From positions 5,484,501 to 5,548,500 of the forward strand of contig NZ_CP046703.1 in NCBI RefSeq assembly GCF_009873495.1: a stretch of 64,000 bases of DNA. Direction: 5' to 3'. Each line of letters starts with the position of its first letter. Within the stretch, counting starts at the first letter, position 1. This document shows, in pieces, positions 54,889 to 64,000 of the stretch. This DNA comes from Nostoc sp. ATCC 53789. Its GTDB lineage: Bacteria; Cyanobacteriota; Cyanobacteriia; Cyanobacteriales; Nostocaceae. The position numbers and the translations under genes were made by a program. The notes under the pieces were generated by a model that was given only the letters and a program-made list of their open reading frames with translations, was not told the origin of the DNA and made no database searches.

Positions 54889-56121
54889 ATGAGTAACAAA
54901 ACTCGATTGGAACACTTAGCAATATTCGGTGCGGCTCCTGCCTTTAATGAAAAGCTACATGTGGGTCGCCCTAACATTGGGAACCGCGATCGCCTGTTCC
55001 AACGAATTAACGACCTACTAGATAGAAGATGGTTGACTAATAACGGTAGCTACGTTCAGGAGTTTGAACAGCGCATTGCTGACATGATTGGGGTCAAGCA
55101 TTGCATTCCTATGTGTAATGGAACTGTTGCTTTAGAAATTGCTATTAGAGCAGCAGGACTCACGGGAGAGGTTATTATTCCTTCATTCACCTTCATTGCT
55201 ACTGCTCACGCATTACAGTGGCAAGAGATAACTCCAGTCTTCTGTGATATTGATCCTCACACTTACACTATCAATCCGTGGCGGGTTGAGGCAATGATTA
55301 CACCCCGCACGACCGGAATCATTGGCGTTCATCTGTGGGGACAACCTTGTAATGTAGAAGCCTTAACAGAAATAGCTCACAAGCATAACCTCAAGCTGAT
55401 GTTTGATGCAGCCCATTCTTTTGGCTGTTCCTACAACGGACAAATGATAGGTAACTTTGGCGATGCAGAGGTGTTCAGCTTTCATGCAACTAAATTTTTC
55501 AATACCTTTGAGGGTGGAGCCGTCGCTACCAATAATGATGAACTCGCTGGCAAAATTCGTCTGATGAAAAACTTTGGTTTTTCTGGATTTGAGAATGTCA
55601 GTTATATCGGCACCAATGGCAAAATGAGCGAAATTTGTGCTGCAATGGGGCTAACAGGTTTGGAAAGTTTAGACGAATTCGTGGCTGTCAACTATCAAAA
55701 TTACAAACAATATCAACACGAAGTAAGGAATATCCCAGGTGTTAAATTATTAACCTACGATGAGGCTGAAAAATCCAATTATCAGTATATTGTGCTGGAA
55801 ATTGACCAGGAAATTACTCACATCAGCCGAGATGAATTGGTAAAAATATTCTGGGCTGAAAATATATTAGCTCGACGCTACTTTTATCCTGGATGTCATC
55901 GTATGGAACCCTATCGCTCCTACTTTCCTCATGCAGGACTGCTGCTACCGGAGACTGAAAGTTTGGGCAAACGAGTACTGGTTCTGCCTACAGGTACGGC
56001 GGTTGGTACAGAGGAAATCAATAAAATCTGTCAGATTATTCGGTTGGTAGTTCAGCATAGTCGTGAAGTCAAGGAAAGACTAGTTGATGCATCTGAGGAA
56101 TTGATACGGACACGTCGATGA
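54889..56121 (+). CDS. DegT/DnrJ sugar aminotransferase
   Basis: A 410-residue PLP enzyme. WLTNNGSYVQEFE, CNGTVALEIAI, LKLMFDAAHSFGCSY and the Schiff-base Lys in FSFHATKFFNTFEGGA place it with enzymes that aminate 4-keto (VioA-like) or 3-keto sugars. The opening FGAAPAFNEKLHVGRPNIG is frequent in this group. I chose the ATG at 54889 over a TTG 24 codons earlier. As the third gene of the oxygenase-reductase-aminotransferase set, it suggests the polymer carries a second amino sugar besides the bacillosamine-like one. Confidence 0.9.
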   Translation: MSNKTRLEHLAIFGAAPAFNEKLHVGRPNIGNRDRLFQRINDLLDRRWLTNNGSYVQEFEQRIADMIGVKHCIPMCNGTVALEIAIRAAGLTGEVIIPSFTFIATAHALQWQEITPVFCDIDPHTYTINPWRVEAMITPRTTGIIGVHLWGQPCNVEALTEIAHKHNLKLMFDAAHSFGCSYNGQMIGNFGDAEVFSFHATKFFNTFEGGAVATNNDELAGKIRLMKNFGFSGFENVSYIGTNGKMSEICAAMGLTGLESLDEFVAVNYQNYKQYQHEVRNIPGVKLLTYDEAEKSNYQYIVLEIDQEITHISRDELVKIFWAENILARRYFYPGCHRMEPYRSYFPHAGLLLPETESLGKRVLVLPTGTAVGTEEINKICQIIRLVVQHSREVKERLVDASEELIRTRR

Positions 56122-56296
56122 CAAATATATTCCACTTAGGAAAAATCAGACAATGAGAAATTGCGATTAAACAAACGAAGCCGGTCTCGGCAATTTAGGA
56201 TAATTCAGTCCGTGACAGCTGACTTAGTTTGTATGGCCCCAGACTTTCAGTCTGAGGGCAATTTGTTTGAGTCAACATTATTTAGACAGTATTCCT

Positions 56297-57271
56297 ATGA
56301 AACTAAGTGTATTAATACTCGCCTACAATCATGAAAAATTCATTACTCAGGCGCTAGATAGTGTTCTGATACAGCAAGTTGATTTTGACTATGAGATTGT
56401 GATTGGCGAAGACTGCTCTACAGATAATACGCGAGATATTCTCATTGGATATCAACAAGAACATCCAGAGAAAATCCGCTTGTTACTGCCTGAGAAAAAT
56501 TTGGGAATGCATGATAATTTCATTCAAACTTTTAAAGCGTGCCGAGGTAAATATATAGCGCTTCTTGAAGGAGATGATTACTGGACTTCTCCGGACAAAC
56601 TACAAAAACAAGTAGATTTTTTAGATACACATACTGACTATACAATCTGTTTTCATAATGCCTTATATCTTTATCAGGATGGCAGTACAAAGTGCTTTAT
56701 GCCTCCAGAAAATTGGAAAAATACTTTTACTCTTGAAGATATACTTAGCTCAAACATTATGTCATTTGCTTCAATAGTGTTTCGACAGGGTTTTATAGAA
56801 GAATTTCCAGACTGGATGTACGATATAAACTTTGTTGATTGGATATTGCAAATTTTACTTGCTCAGCACGGAAATATTGGATACATCAATGAAACCATGA
56901 ATGTATATAGAATTCATCCTAATGGGAATTGGTCTTGGAGAACTCAAATAGAAATGCGCTTGGAAATCTTGAAAGCATATCATTACATCGAAAACTATCT
57001 AGACTCTAAATACCAGAATAAAATAAGAAGAGTCATATCCGAAAATTATAAATTATTATGTATAGATTATATGCAAAATGATGATAGAAAAAATGCTCGC
57101 AAATTTCTAAATAAATTTTTATTACAAGACTTTTTAAACAATCTTATGTTAAGCGATCTATCATTAAAAACTTCGTTTTTAATGAATATCTATCTTCCAG
57201 CTTTATACAAAATTTTAAAAAAAGTAAAGTATACTTTTATAAGTAAAGTAGTATCTGAAAAAATAATTTAA
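56297..57271 (+). CDS. Family 2 glycosyltransferase
   Basis: A 324-residue GT-A enzyme. LSVLILAYNHEKFITQALDSVL opens the nucleotide-binding fold, EDCSTDNTRDIL is the usual early Asp motif, and LLEGDDYW is the DXD-like metal site. The C-terminal part (from about residue 210) is Lys/Asn-rich and may be a membrane-touching tail. The ATG at 56297 is preferred to a TTG ten codons upstream. It adds a sugar to the growing repeat. Confidence 0.92.
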   Translation: MKLSVLILAYNHEKFITQALDSVLIQQVDFDYEIVIGEDCSTDNTRDILIGYQQEHPEKIRLLLPEKNLGMHDNFIQTFKACRGKYIALLEGDDYWTSPDKLQKQVDFLDTHTDYTICFHNALYLYQDGSTKCFMPPENWKNTFTLEDILSSNIMSFASIVFRQGFIEEFPDWMYDINFVDWILQILLAQHGNIGYINETMNVYRIHPNGNWSWRTQIEMRLEILKAYHYIENYLDSKYQNKIRRVISENYKLLCIDYMQNDDRKNARKFLNKFLLQDFLNNLMLSDLSLKTSFLMNIYLPALYKILKKVKYTFISKVVSEKII

Positions 57272-57457
57272 AAAATTCTATTTAGTGAAAAGACATTATA
57301 AGTCAATAGCCTTATATTGCTATTATTTTTTTAAAATAGCAAAGGCTGTCTAGCTCAAGATATTAATTCGTGTTTCCTGGTAGGAAAAATCAAAATAATT
57401 AGCGATCGCGTCACATCAATCAAAGTTACGAAACAAAACTATAATCCAATCAAATAT

Positions 57458-58681
57458 ATGAATGTCCTGCATATTAATCAATCCGATATTGGTGGCGGTG
57501 CGGCGATCGCAGGCTATCGCCTTCATCAAGGTTTATTGCAACAAGGTGTTAACTCAAAACTGTTAGTTGGCAAAGTTAAAACTGATAGTAACCTTGTTGC
57601 TGCCGTAGGTCATAAGTATCGTGTAGAAAACCAATTATTGCGTTTGACTAGGCGCTTAGGATTAAATTACCTCCATTTACTAAGCACGTTTGACATCTGG
57701 AAGCATGATTTTTATGAACAAGCTGATATTATTAATTTCCACAACCTGCACACAGGGTATTTTAATTATTTAGGTATTCCTGGATTAACCAAAAGTAAAC
57801 CTGCTATTTTTACCCTCCATGATATGTGGAGCTTTACCGGACATTGCGCCTATAGTTACGATTGCGATCGCTGGCAACAAGGTTGTGGTCAATGTCCCTA
57901 CCCTGAAACTTATCCAGAGATAGCAAGAGATAATACTCGTCTAGAATGGCAACTGAAAGACTGGGTTTACAGTAAGTCTAATCTCACGATAGTGACTCCT
58001 AGTCAATGGCTGACTGAGCAGGCAAAAAAGAGTATGTTTAACCGATTTTCAATTTATCACATACCGTATGGTCTTGACACTGATGCTTATCAACCTTTAG
58101 ATAAAGACAAATGTAAAAATATTTTAGGTATTCCTGCCGAGAAAAAAGTTATCATGTTTTGTGCAGATGGCTTACAGGATTCTCGTAAAGGTGGGGATTT
58201 ACTTGTGCAAGCGATCCAAACTTTACCTAAAGCGTTAAAAGCGGAAACATTATTACTAACTTTGGGTAGTGGAGGCGAAAAAGTTCTTGAAGTAGTGGGA
58301 ATACCAACTTTAAACCTGGGATATGTAAGTGGCGATCGCATGAAGTCAATAGCCTACTCTGCGGCTGATGTGTTTATCTTCCCCACTCGTGCGGATAATT
58401 TACCCTTGGTACTGCAAGAGAGTATGGCATGTGGTACGCCAATGGTTTCTTTCAAAGTTGGTGGTGTACCTGATTTAGTCCGTCCAGGAATAACTGGTTA
58501 TTTAGCTCAACCAGAAGATACACAAGATTTTTGTAATGGTATTGTCCAATTACTAGTAGACAAAGAGCAACGGCACAAAATGAGTGAAAATTGTCGAGCG
58601 ATCGCACTTCAAGAGTATACCCTGGAACTGCAAACAAAAAGATACATTGAGCTATACCAACAGGTGTTGCAATCGCCATAA
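57458..58681 (+). CDS. Family 4 glycosyltransferase (WcaC-like)
   Basis: A 407-residue GT-B enzyme. VLHINQSDIGGGAAIAGYRLHQ begins the acceptor domain; IFTLHDMWSFTGHCAYSYDC with several Cys is typical of the WcaC-like group. The donor site has DNLPLVLQESMACGTPMVSF with the E-x7-E-type helix. It follows a 186-bp gap after the GT2 gene. Cytoplasmic, membrane-associated; donor sugar unknown. Confidence 0.93.
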   Translation: MNVLHINQSDIGGGAAIAGYRLHQGLLQQGVNSKLLVGKVKTDSNLVAAVGHKYRVENQLLRLTRRLGLNYLHLLSTFDIWKHDFYEQADIINFHNLHTGYFNYLGIPGLTKSKPAIFTLHDMWSFTGHCAYSYDCDRWQQGCGQCPYPETYPEIARDNTRLEWQLKDWVYSKSNLTIVTPSQWLTEQAKKSMFNRFSIYHIPYGLDTDAYQPLDKDKCKNILGIPAEKKVIMFCADGLQDSRKGGDLLVQAIQTLPKALKAETLLLTLGSGGEKVLEVVGIPTLNLGYVSGDRMKSIAYSAADVFIFPTRADNLPLVLQESMACGTPMVSFKVGGVPDLVRPGITGYLAQPEDTQDFCNGIVQLLVDKEQRHKMSENCRAIALQEYTLELQTKRYIELYQQVLQSP

Positions 58682-59022
58682 GCAAAAGAGGGCGTTTCCG
58701 TTCTTACGAATTTTCGTAGACTCACAGTCTGGACATTGCACAGTAGATGACCTCAATTCATATTTCTACTAGGCAATGTCCAACATCTTTATGCAGTTTT
58801 TGAGGAGGAATCGGTTAGCTCTAATTCACATTAGATTTAGATGAAAAACATTAAGGAACGCCTATCAAAAGGTTTTATAATAACATTTTAGTCTAGACAA
58901 GCTAGTAGTATTTGTGAGTTATCAAATCGATATTTGTATAATTTTTACATTCCCAAAAAACATTCAATTATTCCCACCACAGCAAGATAATTGACTGTGA
59001 AATTTACTCAATTATTTTATTT
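58682..59022 (+). other. Intergenic region with a palindromic element
   Basis: 341 bp between two glycosyltransferase genes. It holds the inverted repeat at 58730-58782 just after the stop of the first. The rest is AT-rich without visible signals, although a promoter for the next gene is possible. Confidence 0.4.
58730..58782. repeat. Palindromic element / possible terminator
   Basis: TGGACATTGC (58730-58739) pairs with GCAATGTCCA (58773-58782), and the inner AGTAGA with TCTACT, giving a 53-bp imperfect stem with a 17-base loop. No T-run follows closely on the plus strand, so a small palindromic mobile repeat is as likely as a terminator. Confidence 0.5.
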
Positions 59023-60216
59023 ATGAAACAGCATCAACACATTCTTGTTTCACTAGGTAGCGCTCCAAAACAAGGACCTGGTAGCCTTATTATTATTGAT
59101 CGTCATCTAAAGCGGCTGCCAAGCAGTTGGCAAATATCTATCGTTGCACCAGAGGAATCTTTTGCTGATACAAATATGCCTGATTCATGGCAGCTTCTTT
59201 CTATACCAATGCGTAGATGGTGGTGGCCTCCTTATCGTCGTCAAATACCAAGATTACTTGAAACTAGATTTTTGTGTTGGCAGATGGAGTGTGAAAAGAT
59301 TTTTTTAAGAGAACGCCCAACAGCAATTGTTACTGTTCTTCATGATATTTATTCTGTGTTTGCTGCCTATCTCTCTAAAATTTGGCAAGTTCCATTGTCG
59401 GTAATTGTTCATGATCAAGAAGAGCTTTGGGCAAAATCTGAATTAGAGTATCATTGGATTAAACGGAATTGGCAGGCTGTGCTTAATCAAGCTACAAGAG
59501 TTTGGCCAGTATCATCAGAACTTGCTAATACCTATAATATTATGGATACTAGTAAAGTCAGTATTCTTCTTCCCATTCCTGAAGGAAGGCAACAAAAATT
59601 CGTGGAGTGGAAAGATAAATTTAAAACTTCTCCTGTTGTTGCTTATGCAGGTAGTATTTATCCCAGCCAAGTATCTAGTTTTTATAAAATTGCTTCCTTG
59701 CTTGAAAAAATTAACGGTACTTTGCTACTCGTTACTCCTCTAAATCGGCCGGGTATACCAGATTTAATCAATAATTGCCCAAATATAGAGCATCGAGAAC
59801 TATTCGCTACTAATGTAGAAGTTATAAATTTTTTGGCGGAAAAAGCTAGTTGTATATTGGTACCTTATCCTCTTGATCTTGCTGAACACCCTTGGGCCGC
59901 TACTTGTTTTCCTAGCAAGTTAGTTGAGTTTTCTCATCTAGGTTTACCAGCTATTATCCTTGCACCGTTAGATACTGCTTTAGGAAATTGGGCAATCAGG
60001 CATAAGTGGGATAGCTATCTGACAAATATGGATGAAGAAATGCTTTTAGAAATTCTCTATGAGCTAACAGAAAAAGAAAAATGGACTAAGATGGCCAACC
60101 AGTGTCAAAGAGTTTCTCAATGGGAGTTCAATCCTGAACTTATTCAGTCTCAGTTTGAATCAGAACTTGCAGTAATTAGCAAAATTAATGGGTTAGTAAA
60201 ACAATCAATCAACTAG
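59023..60216 (+). CDS. GT-B fold glycosyltransferase-like protein
   Basis: A 397-residue protein with the two-domain GT-B pattern but a divergent sequence. The N-terminal domain has GSAPKQGPGSLIIIDRHL and VIVHDQEELWAKS; the C-terminal domain has VAYAGSIYPSQVSSFYKI and FPSKLVEFSHLGLPAII, where Lys/Glu fill the nucleotide-sugar helix in the same way as in WcaI-like enzymes. It lies in a run of glycosyltransferases, which supports the role. No known family member can be named. Confidence 0.72.
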   Translation: MKQHQHILVSLGSAPKQGPGSLIIIDRHLKRLPSSWQISIVAPEESFADTNMPDSWQLLSIPMRRWWWPPYRRQIPRLLETRFLCWQMECEKIFLRERPTAIVTVLHDIYSVFAAYLSKIWQVPLSVIVHDQEELWAKSELEYHWIKRNWQAVLNQATRVWPVSSELANTYNIMDTSKVSILLPIPEGRQQKFVEWKDKFKTSPVVAYAGSIYPSQVSSFYKIASLLEKINGTLLLVTPLNRPGIPDLINNCPNIEHRELFATNVEVINFLAEKASCILVPYPLDLAEHPWAATCFPSKLVEFSHLGLPAIILAPLDTALGNWAIRHKWDSYLTNMDEEMLLEILYELTEKEKWTKMANQCQRVSQWEFNPELIQSQFESELAVISKINGLVKQSIN

Positions 60217-60242
60217 TTTATTTCTGGAAGTTAAATTAATTT

Positions 60243-61571
60243 ATGAGGCTACTTTTTATCATCCCTGAATATCCTCCCCATTCTGGGGGTGGTATTGCTA
60301 CTTTTTATAGCAACACATTGCCAGAGATTGTTGCTCAGGGTCATCAAGTTGATGTTTTAGTAGGAAGTGCCTTTACATCCAAATTGCCAAGTTATCAGAA
60401 AGATGGTGTTAACGTTGAGTTTTTAAATGACAACTTAATCTCGTCCAATTTATACAAGTTCAACCGTTACCAAGCCATCCCAGAATTTCAACGCCATTTA
60501 GCAGCAGCTTGGACTGCTTGGGAACAGGTAAATAAAGGTCAGGGTTATGACTTAGTGGAAACAACAGATTGGGGTATGCTGTTTGCTCCCTGGATAATAT
60601 CACCAGAAAGTCCGCCTACTGTTGTGCAACTTCACGCCAGTATTGGTCAAATAGATTTTTATGATCCCCAAGTTGATAGCCAACTGCAAGGCAATTTAGT
60701 TCGCTTATTAGAAGTAAACTTACTCTCAGTTGCAGACCAATTACAGACCTACAGTCAATCTAATGCTCAAGCCTGGAAACAACTAATTGGGAGAGATGTT
60801 AGCTATATTCCTCCCGCTATGCCGCTTGTACCTAATATTCAACCATTCAAAAAATCTGCTCATGGTTTAGTAGTAGGAAGGATTCAATACTGGAAAGGCA
60901 CAACAATTGTTTGTGAAGCTTTGCGATTATTAGGAGAAAAAGCACCAATAATAGATTGGATTGGTCGTGATACAACTTATCGTGATTCCAACACTTCTAT
61001 GGCTGCTTATCTTGCCCAGACTTATCCCGATATTTGGGGAAACAAGGCACAGCCACTCGGCACTTTCTCACCAGAAGAAACTCGCCAACTTCAAGCAATG
61101 GCAAAGTTTATAATTGTACCGTCTATTTGGGACGTATTTAACTACACATGTGTAGAAGGAATGGCACAAGGACAGACTGTATTGTGTTCCCTAGGTGCTG
61201 GTGCAGCAGATTTGATTACTGATGAAGTAAATGGGCTAACGTTCACAGCAGGCGATGCCCAAAGTTTAGCCAATAGGTTGGATATCTTACTGAGTTGGAG
61301 TCAAGGAAAGCAAGAAAAAATTGGCAAAGCTGCTCAAGAGACTATACAAACTTTCCTTAATCCCAAACTTATTGCTCAACAAAGACTAGAAGTTTATGAG
61401 AAACTGATTAAACATGGCAGATATTCCATTTCCCCCAACTCTTGGTTAATTGAAGCTGTTTCCCCTCAAAAACCTTTAGAAAAACCTTTAGCATTTTTAG
61501 ATTACCTACCTTTACGGGAGTTAGCAAACTATTTGCTAGAACGCAGTCTTAAAAAATTGGTAAAACGCTAG
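60243..61571 (+). CDS. Family 4 glycosyltransferase
   Basis: A 442-residue GT-B enzyme. LFIIPEYPPHSGGGIATFYSN is the acceptor-side glycine loop; HGLVVGRIQYWKGTTIVCEAL starts the donor domain; SIWDVFNYTCVEGMAQGQTV holds the nucleotide-sugar Glu. The last 45 residues (from about 400) are an extra Pro/Leu-rich tail. GGAAG precedes the start by about 12 bases. The next gene begins two bases after its stop, so the two are coupled. Confidence 0.93.
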   Translation: MRLLFIIPEYPPHSGGGIATFYSNTLPEIVAQGHQVDVLVGSAFTSKLPSYQKDGVNVEFLNDNLISSNLYKFNRYQAIPEFQRHLAAAWTAWEQVNKGQGYDLVETTDWGMLFAPWIISPESPPTVVQLHASIGQIDFYDPQVDSQLQGNLVRLLEVNLLSVADQLQTYSQSNAQAWKQLIGRDVSYIPPAMPLVPNIQPFKKSAHGLVVGRIQYWKGTTIVCEALRLLGEKAPIIDWIGRDTTYRDSNTSMAAYLAQTYPDIWGNKAQPLGTFSPEETRQLQAMAKFIIVPSIWDVFNYTCVEGMAQGQTVLCSLGAGAADLITDEVNGLTFTAGDAQSLANRLDILLSWSQGKQEKIGKAAQETIQTFLNPKLIAQQRLEVYEKLIKHGRYSISPNSWLIEAVSPQKPLEKPLAFLDYLPLRELANYLLERSLKKLVKR

Positions 61572-61573
61572 CC

Positions 61574-62539
61574 ATGAGCCATCCTTCTTTAGCACTATGT
61601 ATTCCTGCATACAATGCTACAGCTTACTTACCTCGATTACTTAAGTCTGCTTTAGCTCAAACAATCCAATTTGATGAAATATGGGTGTACGACGATTGCA
61701 GTACAGATGAAACAGGAAAAATTGCCGCAGAGTTTGGGGCAAAGGTGATTAGAGGTGAGATCAATCGTGGTTGTTCTCATGGTAAGAATGTCTTAGCAGC
61801 GCAAACAACTTGTGAGTGGATTCATTTTCATGATGCCGATGATGCTTTATATCCTAATTTTGTAGAACAAGCTCATCAATGGATGGCGTTAGAGAATCCG
61901 CCAGATGTTGTGCTATTCAATTATGAATGGCGACGGGATGATACTGGAGAGTTGCTCGGCATTTACAAGTTTGATGATGCTGAATTGAGACGAGATCCGA
62001 TCGCATACACTATTCAAAAACAAATTAATCCCTTTTGTGGTTTATATCGTCGTTCGGCATACTTGCAAGCGGGTGGTTATGACACTGATCCATTAGTACT
62101 TTACAATGAGGATGTAGCATTTCACTGTCGGATGGCGATCGCAGGTTTAAAATTTGCGGCTGAACCGACAACTACAATCATTAATTACTATCGAGCTAAT
62201 TCTATGTCCTCTGCTAACCAAATTAAATGTGCCCAAGCACAATTTCATGTTATGCGGAAGGTATCTGAATCTCTCAAAGGGGAATACTCTAATGAAATTT
62301 CTCAAAAACTTTGGGGAATTGCTGGAGTTTCTGCTGCTTATTTAGACTGGAACACTGCTGATAGCTGTGTGAATCTAGCTTTCTCCCTCCACAGTAAAAC
62401 TCCTAATCATTTAAGTGGTTTATTCCGGCTATTGTGTAATTTTAATCCTTATTTTGCCATTCGCTTTAGAGAATGGTTAATCAGATTCCTTAAGCCACAG
62501 CTTCGCCAGCAAATAATCACTGGGTCTGAGAGACTCTAA
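61574..62539 (+). CDS. Family 2 glycosyltransferase
   Basis: A 321-residue GT-A enzyme. LALCIPAYNATAYLPRLLKSAL and VYDDCSTDETGKI open the fold, HFHDADDALYPNF is the metal-binding motif, and LVLYNEDVAFHCRMA supplies the catalytic-region acidic residues. It starts two bases after the previous stop. A cytoplasmic sugar transfer step is expected. Confidence 0.92.
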   Translation: MSHPSLALCIPAYNATAYLPRLLKSALAQTIQFDEIWVYDDCSTDETGKIAAEFGAKVIRGEINRGCSHGKNVLAAQTTCEWIHFHDADDALYPNFVEQAHQWMALENPPDVVLFNYEWRRDDTGELLGIYKFDDAELRRDPIAYTIQKQINPFCGLYRRSAYLQAGGYDTDPLVLYNEDVAFHCRMAIAGLKFAAEPTTTIINYYRANSMSSANQIKCAQAQFHVMRKVSESLKGEYSNEISQKLWGIAGVSAAYLDWNTADSCVNLAFSLHSKTPNHLSGLFRLLCNFNPYFAIRFREWLIRFLKPQLRQQIITGSERL

Positions 62540-62664
62540 ATTTGTTGCTGGATGTGGATGGGCAAGATTTTACGGGCTATCTAATAGTTTTAGTAGGTAA
62601 TGCTCAAGAATCAGTCAGGAATCAGCATTTCGCTCTTTAGAATTGGCTACAAATAACAATTAAA

Positions 62665-63639
62665 ATGTCAATAAGTCCATTAGTCTCAATACTCATACCT
62701 GTTTACAATGCCGAGCCATATCTGCGAGAAACTTTAGACTCAGCTCTAAATCAAACTTGGCGAAATCTAGAAATAATATTAGTTGATGATGGCTCTAAAG
62801 ATGACAGCTTGGCGATAGCTAAAAGCTATGAATCAAAGGGTGTAAAAGTGATTTCTCAAGGTCAAAATAAAGGACAAACGGCTGCTTTAAATAGATGTTT
62901 GGCAGAAGCAAAGGGTGACTTTATTCAATACCTTGATGCTGATGACATTTTAGAACCACAAAAAATTGAAGTACAAATTAAGCGTCTTTTAGAAGAACCT
63001 AGCGGTACTCTGGCGATCGCACCCTGGGCAAGATTTTATCAAAATGATTTGTCAACCGCTAAATTTGTACCCAACAACGACTGGTGCGACTTTGATGATC
63101 CCATCGCTTGGCTGGTGGAATGTTGGACAGGTCACGGAACAATGCCCCCAAGCTCTTGGCTATATCCACGAGAAATTATTGACAAGACTGGCTTATGGCA
63201 TGAGGAACTAACACTGAATAATGACATGGAATATTTTACAAGAGCCGTACTTGCCAGTAGGCGCTTAGTTTTTTGCCCTGAAGCTAAATGGTACTATCGC
63301 TCAGGAAACCCTAGCTTGAGTGGACAACGCTCTGAAAAAGCCTTGTGGTCTCAATATGAAGTCATTCGACTCAGTACAGAACGATTATTAAGTGTTGAAA
63401 ATAGCGATCGCACACGTTATGCCACTGCTTGCGCTTGGCAGTACTTTGTTTTTATTGCTTATCATCGTTTACCAGAGTTAGTGCAATATGCAGAGAAGAA
63501 AATTACTGAACTTGGCGGTTGTGATCTCAAGCCAGACGGTGGCTCACTATTTAGAGTCTTGAGAGATATTTTTGGTTGGAAGGCTGCAATGAATTTGCAA
63601 AGATTTTACTATCGATATCGCTATCAAATAAATTATTGA
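62665..63639 (+). CDS. Family 2 glycosyltransferase
   Basis: A 324-residue GT-A enzyme. VSILIPVYNAEPYLRETLDSAL, LVDDGSKDDSL and QYLDADDILEPQK are textbook family 2 motifs; LNNDMEYFTRAVL gives the base-region acidic residues. MPPSSWLYPREI and the Arg/Tyr-rich end (RFYYRYRYQ) are seen in related cyanobacterial proteins. It lies 125 bp after the preceding glycosyltransferase. Confidence 0.93.
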   Translation: MSISPLVSILIPVYNAEPYLRETLDSALNQTWRNLEIILVDDGSKDDSLAIAKSYESKGVKVISQGQNKGQTAALNRCLAEAKGDFIQYLDADDILEPQKIEVQIKRLLEEPSGTLAIAPWARFYQNDLSTAKFVPNNDWCDFDDPIAWLVECWTGHGTMPPSSWLYPREIIDKTGLWHEELTLNNDMEYFTRAVLASRRLVFCPEAKWYYRSGNPSLSGQRSEKALWSQYEVIRLSTERLLSVENSDRTRYATACAWQYFVFIAYHRLPELVQYAEKKITELGGCDLKPDGGSLFRVLRDIFGWKAAMNLQRFYYRYRYQINY

Positions 63640-63704
63640 ATAGTTTATTAACTCCAGTGTAGTCATTTTTATAATTTTAATTGCTATAAAAAAGAGGAAA
63701 TCAC

Positions 63705-64000
63705 TTGTCAGACAAAACAAAGAAAGGTCTTTTTGTAACTTTTTCCGTCTATGTTAATAGTGCTTTTGGTGGAGTACAGCGCTGCACAAAGGAATATCAA
63801 GAAGTTATTGAAGCGGCAGGCTGGAGCTTAGAAGTTTTAGCGTATGAAATAGATCGCCGATGGCAGGCGAGAATTTTCCGCAAACTTAAACCATCGAGCT
63901 TTTATAATCGCATTCCGCAATCTTTTATTGATGCCTTAATTGCACAAGTTCAATCAAAACATATTCCTTACGTATTTCTCAATCAAGTGGATGCGTTATG
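63705..64000 (+). CDS. Family 4 glycosyltransferase, N-terminal part (runs off window)
   Basis: The frame is open from a TTG at 63705, seven bases after a GAGGAAA site, to the window end (98 codons). GLFVTFSVYVNSAFGGVQRCTKEYQE has the FGGVQR glycine loop of family 4 acceptor domains, followed by a Trp/Arg-rich stretch and VFLNQVDAL. No ATG precedes the conserved start, so TTG is probably the true initiator. The donor domain lies beyond the window. Confidence 0.8.
   Translation, partial: MSDKTKKGLFVTFSVYVNSAFGGVQRCTKEYQEVIEAAGWSLEVLAYEIDRRWQARIFRKLKPSSFYNRIPQSFIDALIAQVQSKHIPYVFLNQVDAL

Overview
This window is chromosomal DNA from a filamentous, heterocyst-type cyanobacterium, most likely Nostoc or a close relative. 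The evidence is many copies of the HIP1 octamer GCGATCGC, Nostoc-style short tandem repeats (STRR), an anabaenopeptin-type peptide synthetase and AT-rich intergenic DNA. No tRNA, rRNA, CRISPR array or intact transposase gene was seen.

Left part (1-18 kb, all on the minus strand): a nonribosomal peptide cluster read right to left. A two-module synthetase (A-PCP-C-A-PCP-E, pockets reading Phe and probably Lys, with epimerisation of the second residue) is followed by a C-A-PCP module (Val/Ile-like), a small SnoaL/NTF2-fold protein, and the first codons of a further synthetase that runs off the window. This layout matches AptA-AptB-AptC of anabaenopeptins (exocyclic residue - ureido - D-Lys - Val/Ile - homo-aromatic residue and so on). 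Upstream in the same direction lie an isopropylmalate dehydrogenase homologue and a fused LeuD-LeuC dehydratase, the HphB/HphCD pair that makes homophenylalanine or homotyrosine. Around them sit a LamG-patatin lipase, two near-identical small glycine-rich membrane-like proteins, a remnant of an acyl-AMP ligase and a decayed second patatin copy, pointing to a duplicated patatin/small-protein unit.

Middle (18-22 kb): a cation diffusion facilitator and a GH31 alpha-glucosidase, separated by a MITE-like element with an STRR tract inside it.

Right part (22-64 kb): a large surface polysaccharide locus in two divergent halves around a 1.5-kb AT-rich region. The minus half (22-42 kb) holds Wzz and Wzc copolymerases, a PglF/WbpM-like 4,6-dehydratase, a PglE/EpsN-like aminotransferase, a PglC-like phosphosugar transferase, Wzx, Wzy, glycosyltransferases, a secreted glycosidase-like protein, and a tailoring group (ATP-grasp ligase, FemAB/GNAT-like transferase, PhyH oxygenase, DegT-like enzyme). 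The plus half (43-64 kb) holds an ABC exporter (Wzm and Wzt) whose genes are separated by three predicted exported proteins, a PglD-like acetyltransferase, a TauD-like oxygenase, an aldo/keto reductase, a second DegT aminotransferase and eight glycosyltransferases, the last one cut by the window end. Several genes show recent rearrangement: a frameshifted Wzz tail, a glycosyltransferase reduced to two pieces on either side of wzy, and several MITE-like palindromes.

All assignments come from reading the sequence; no database search was run.
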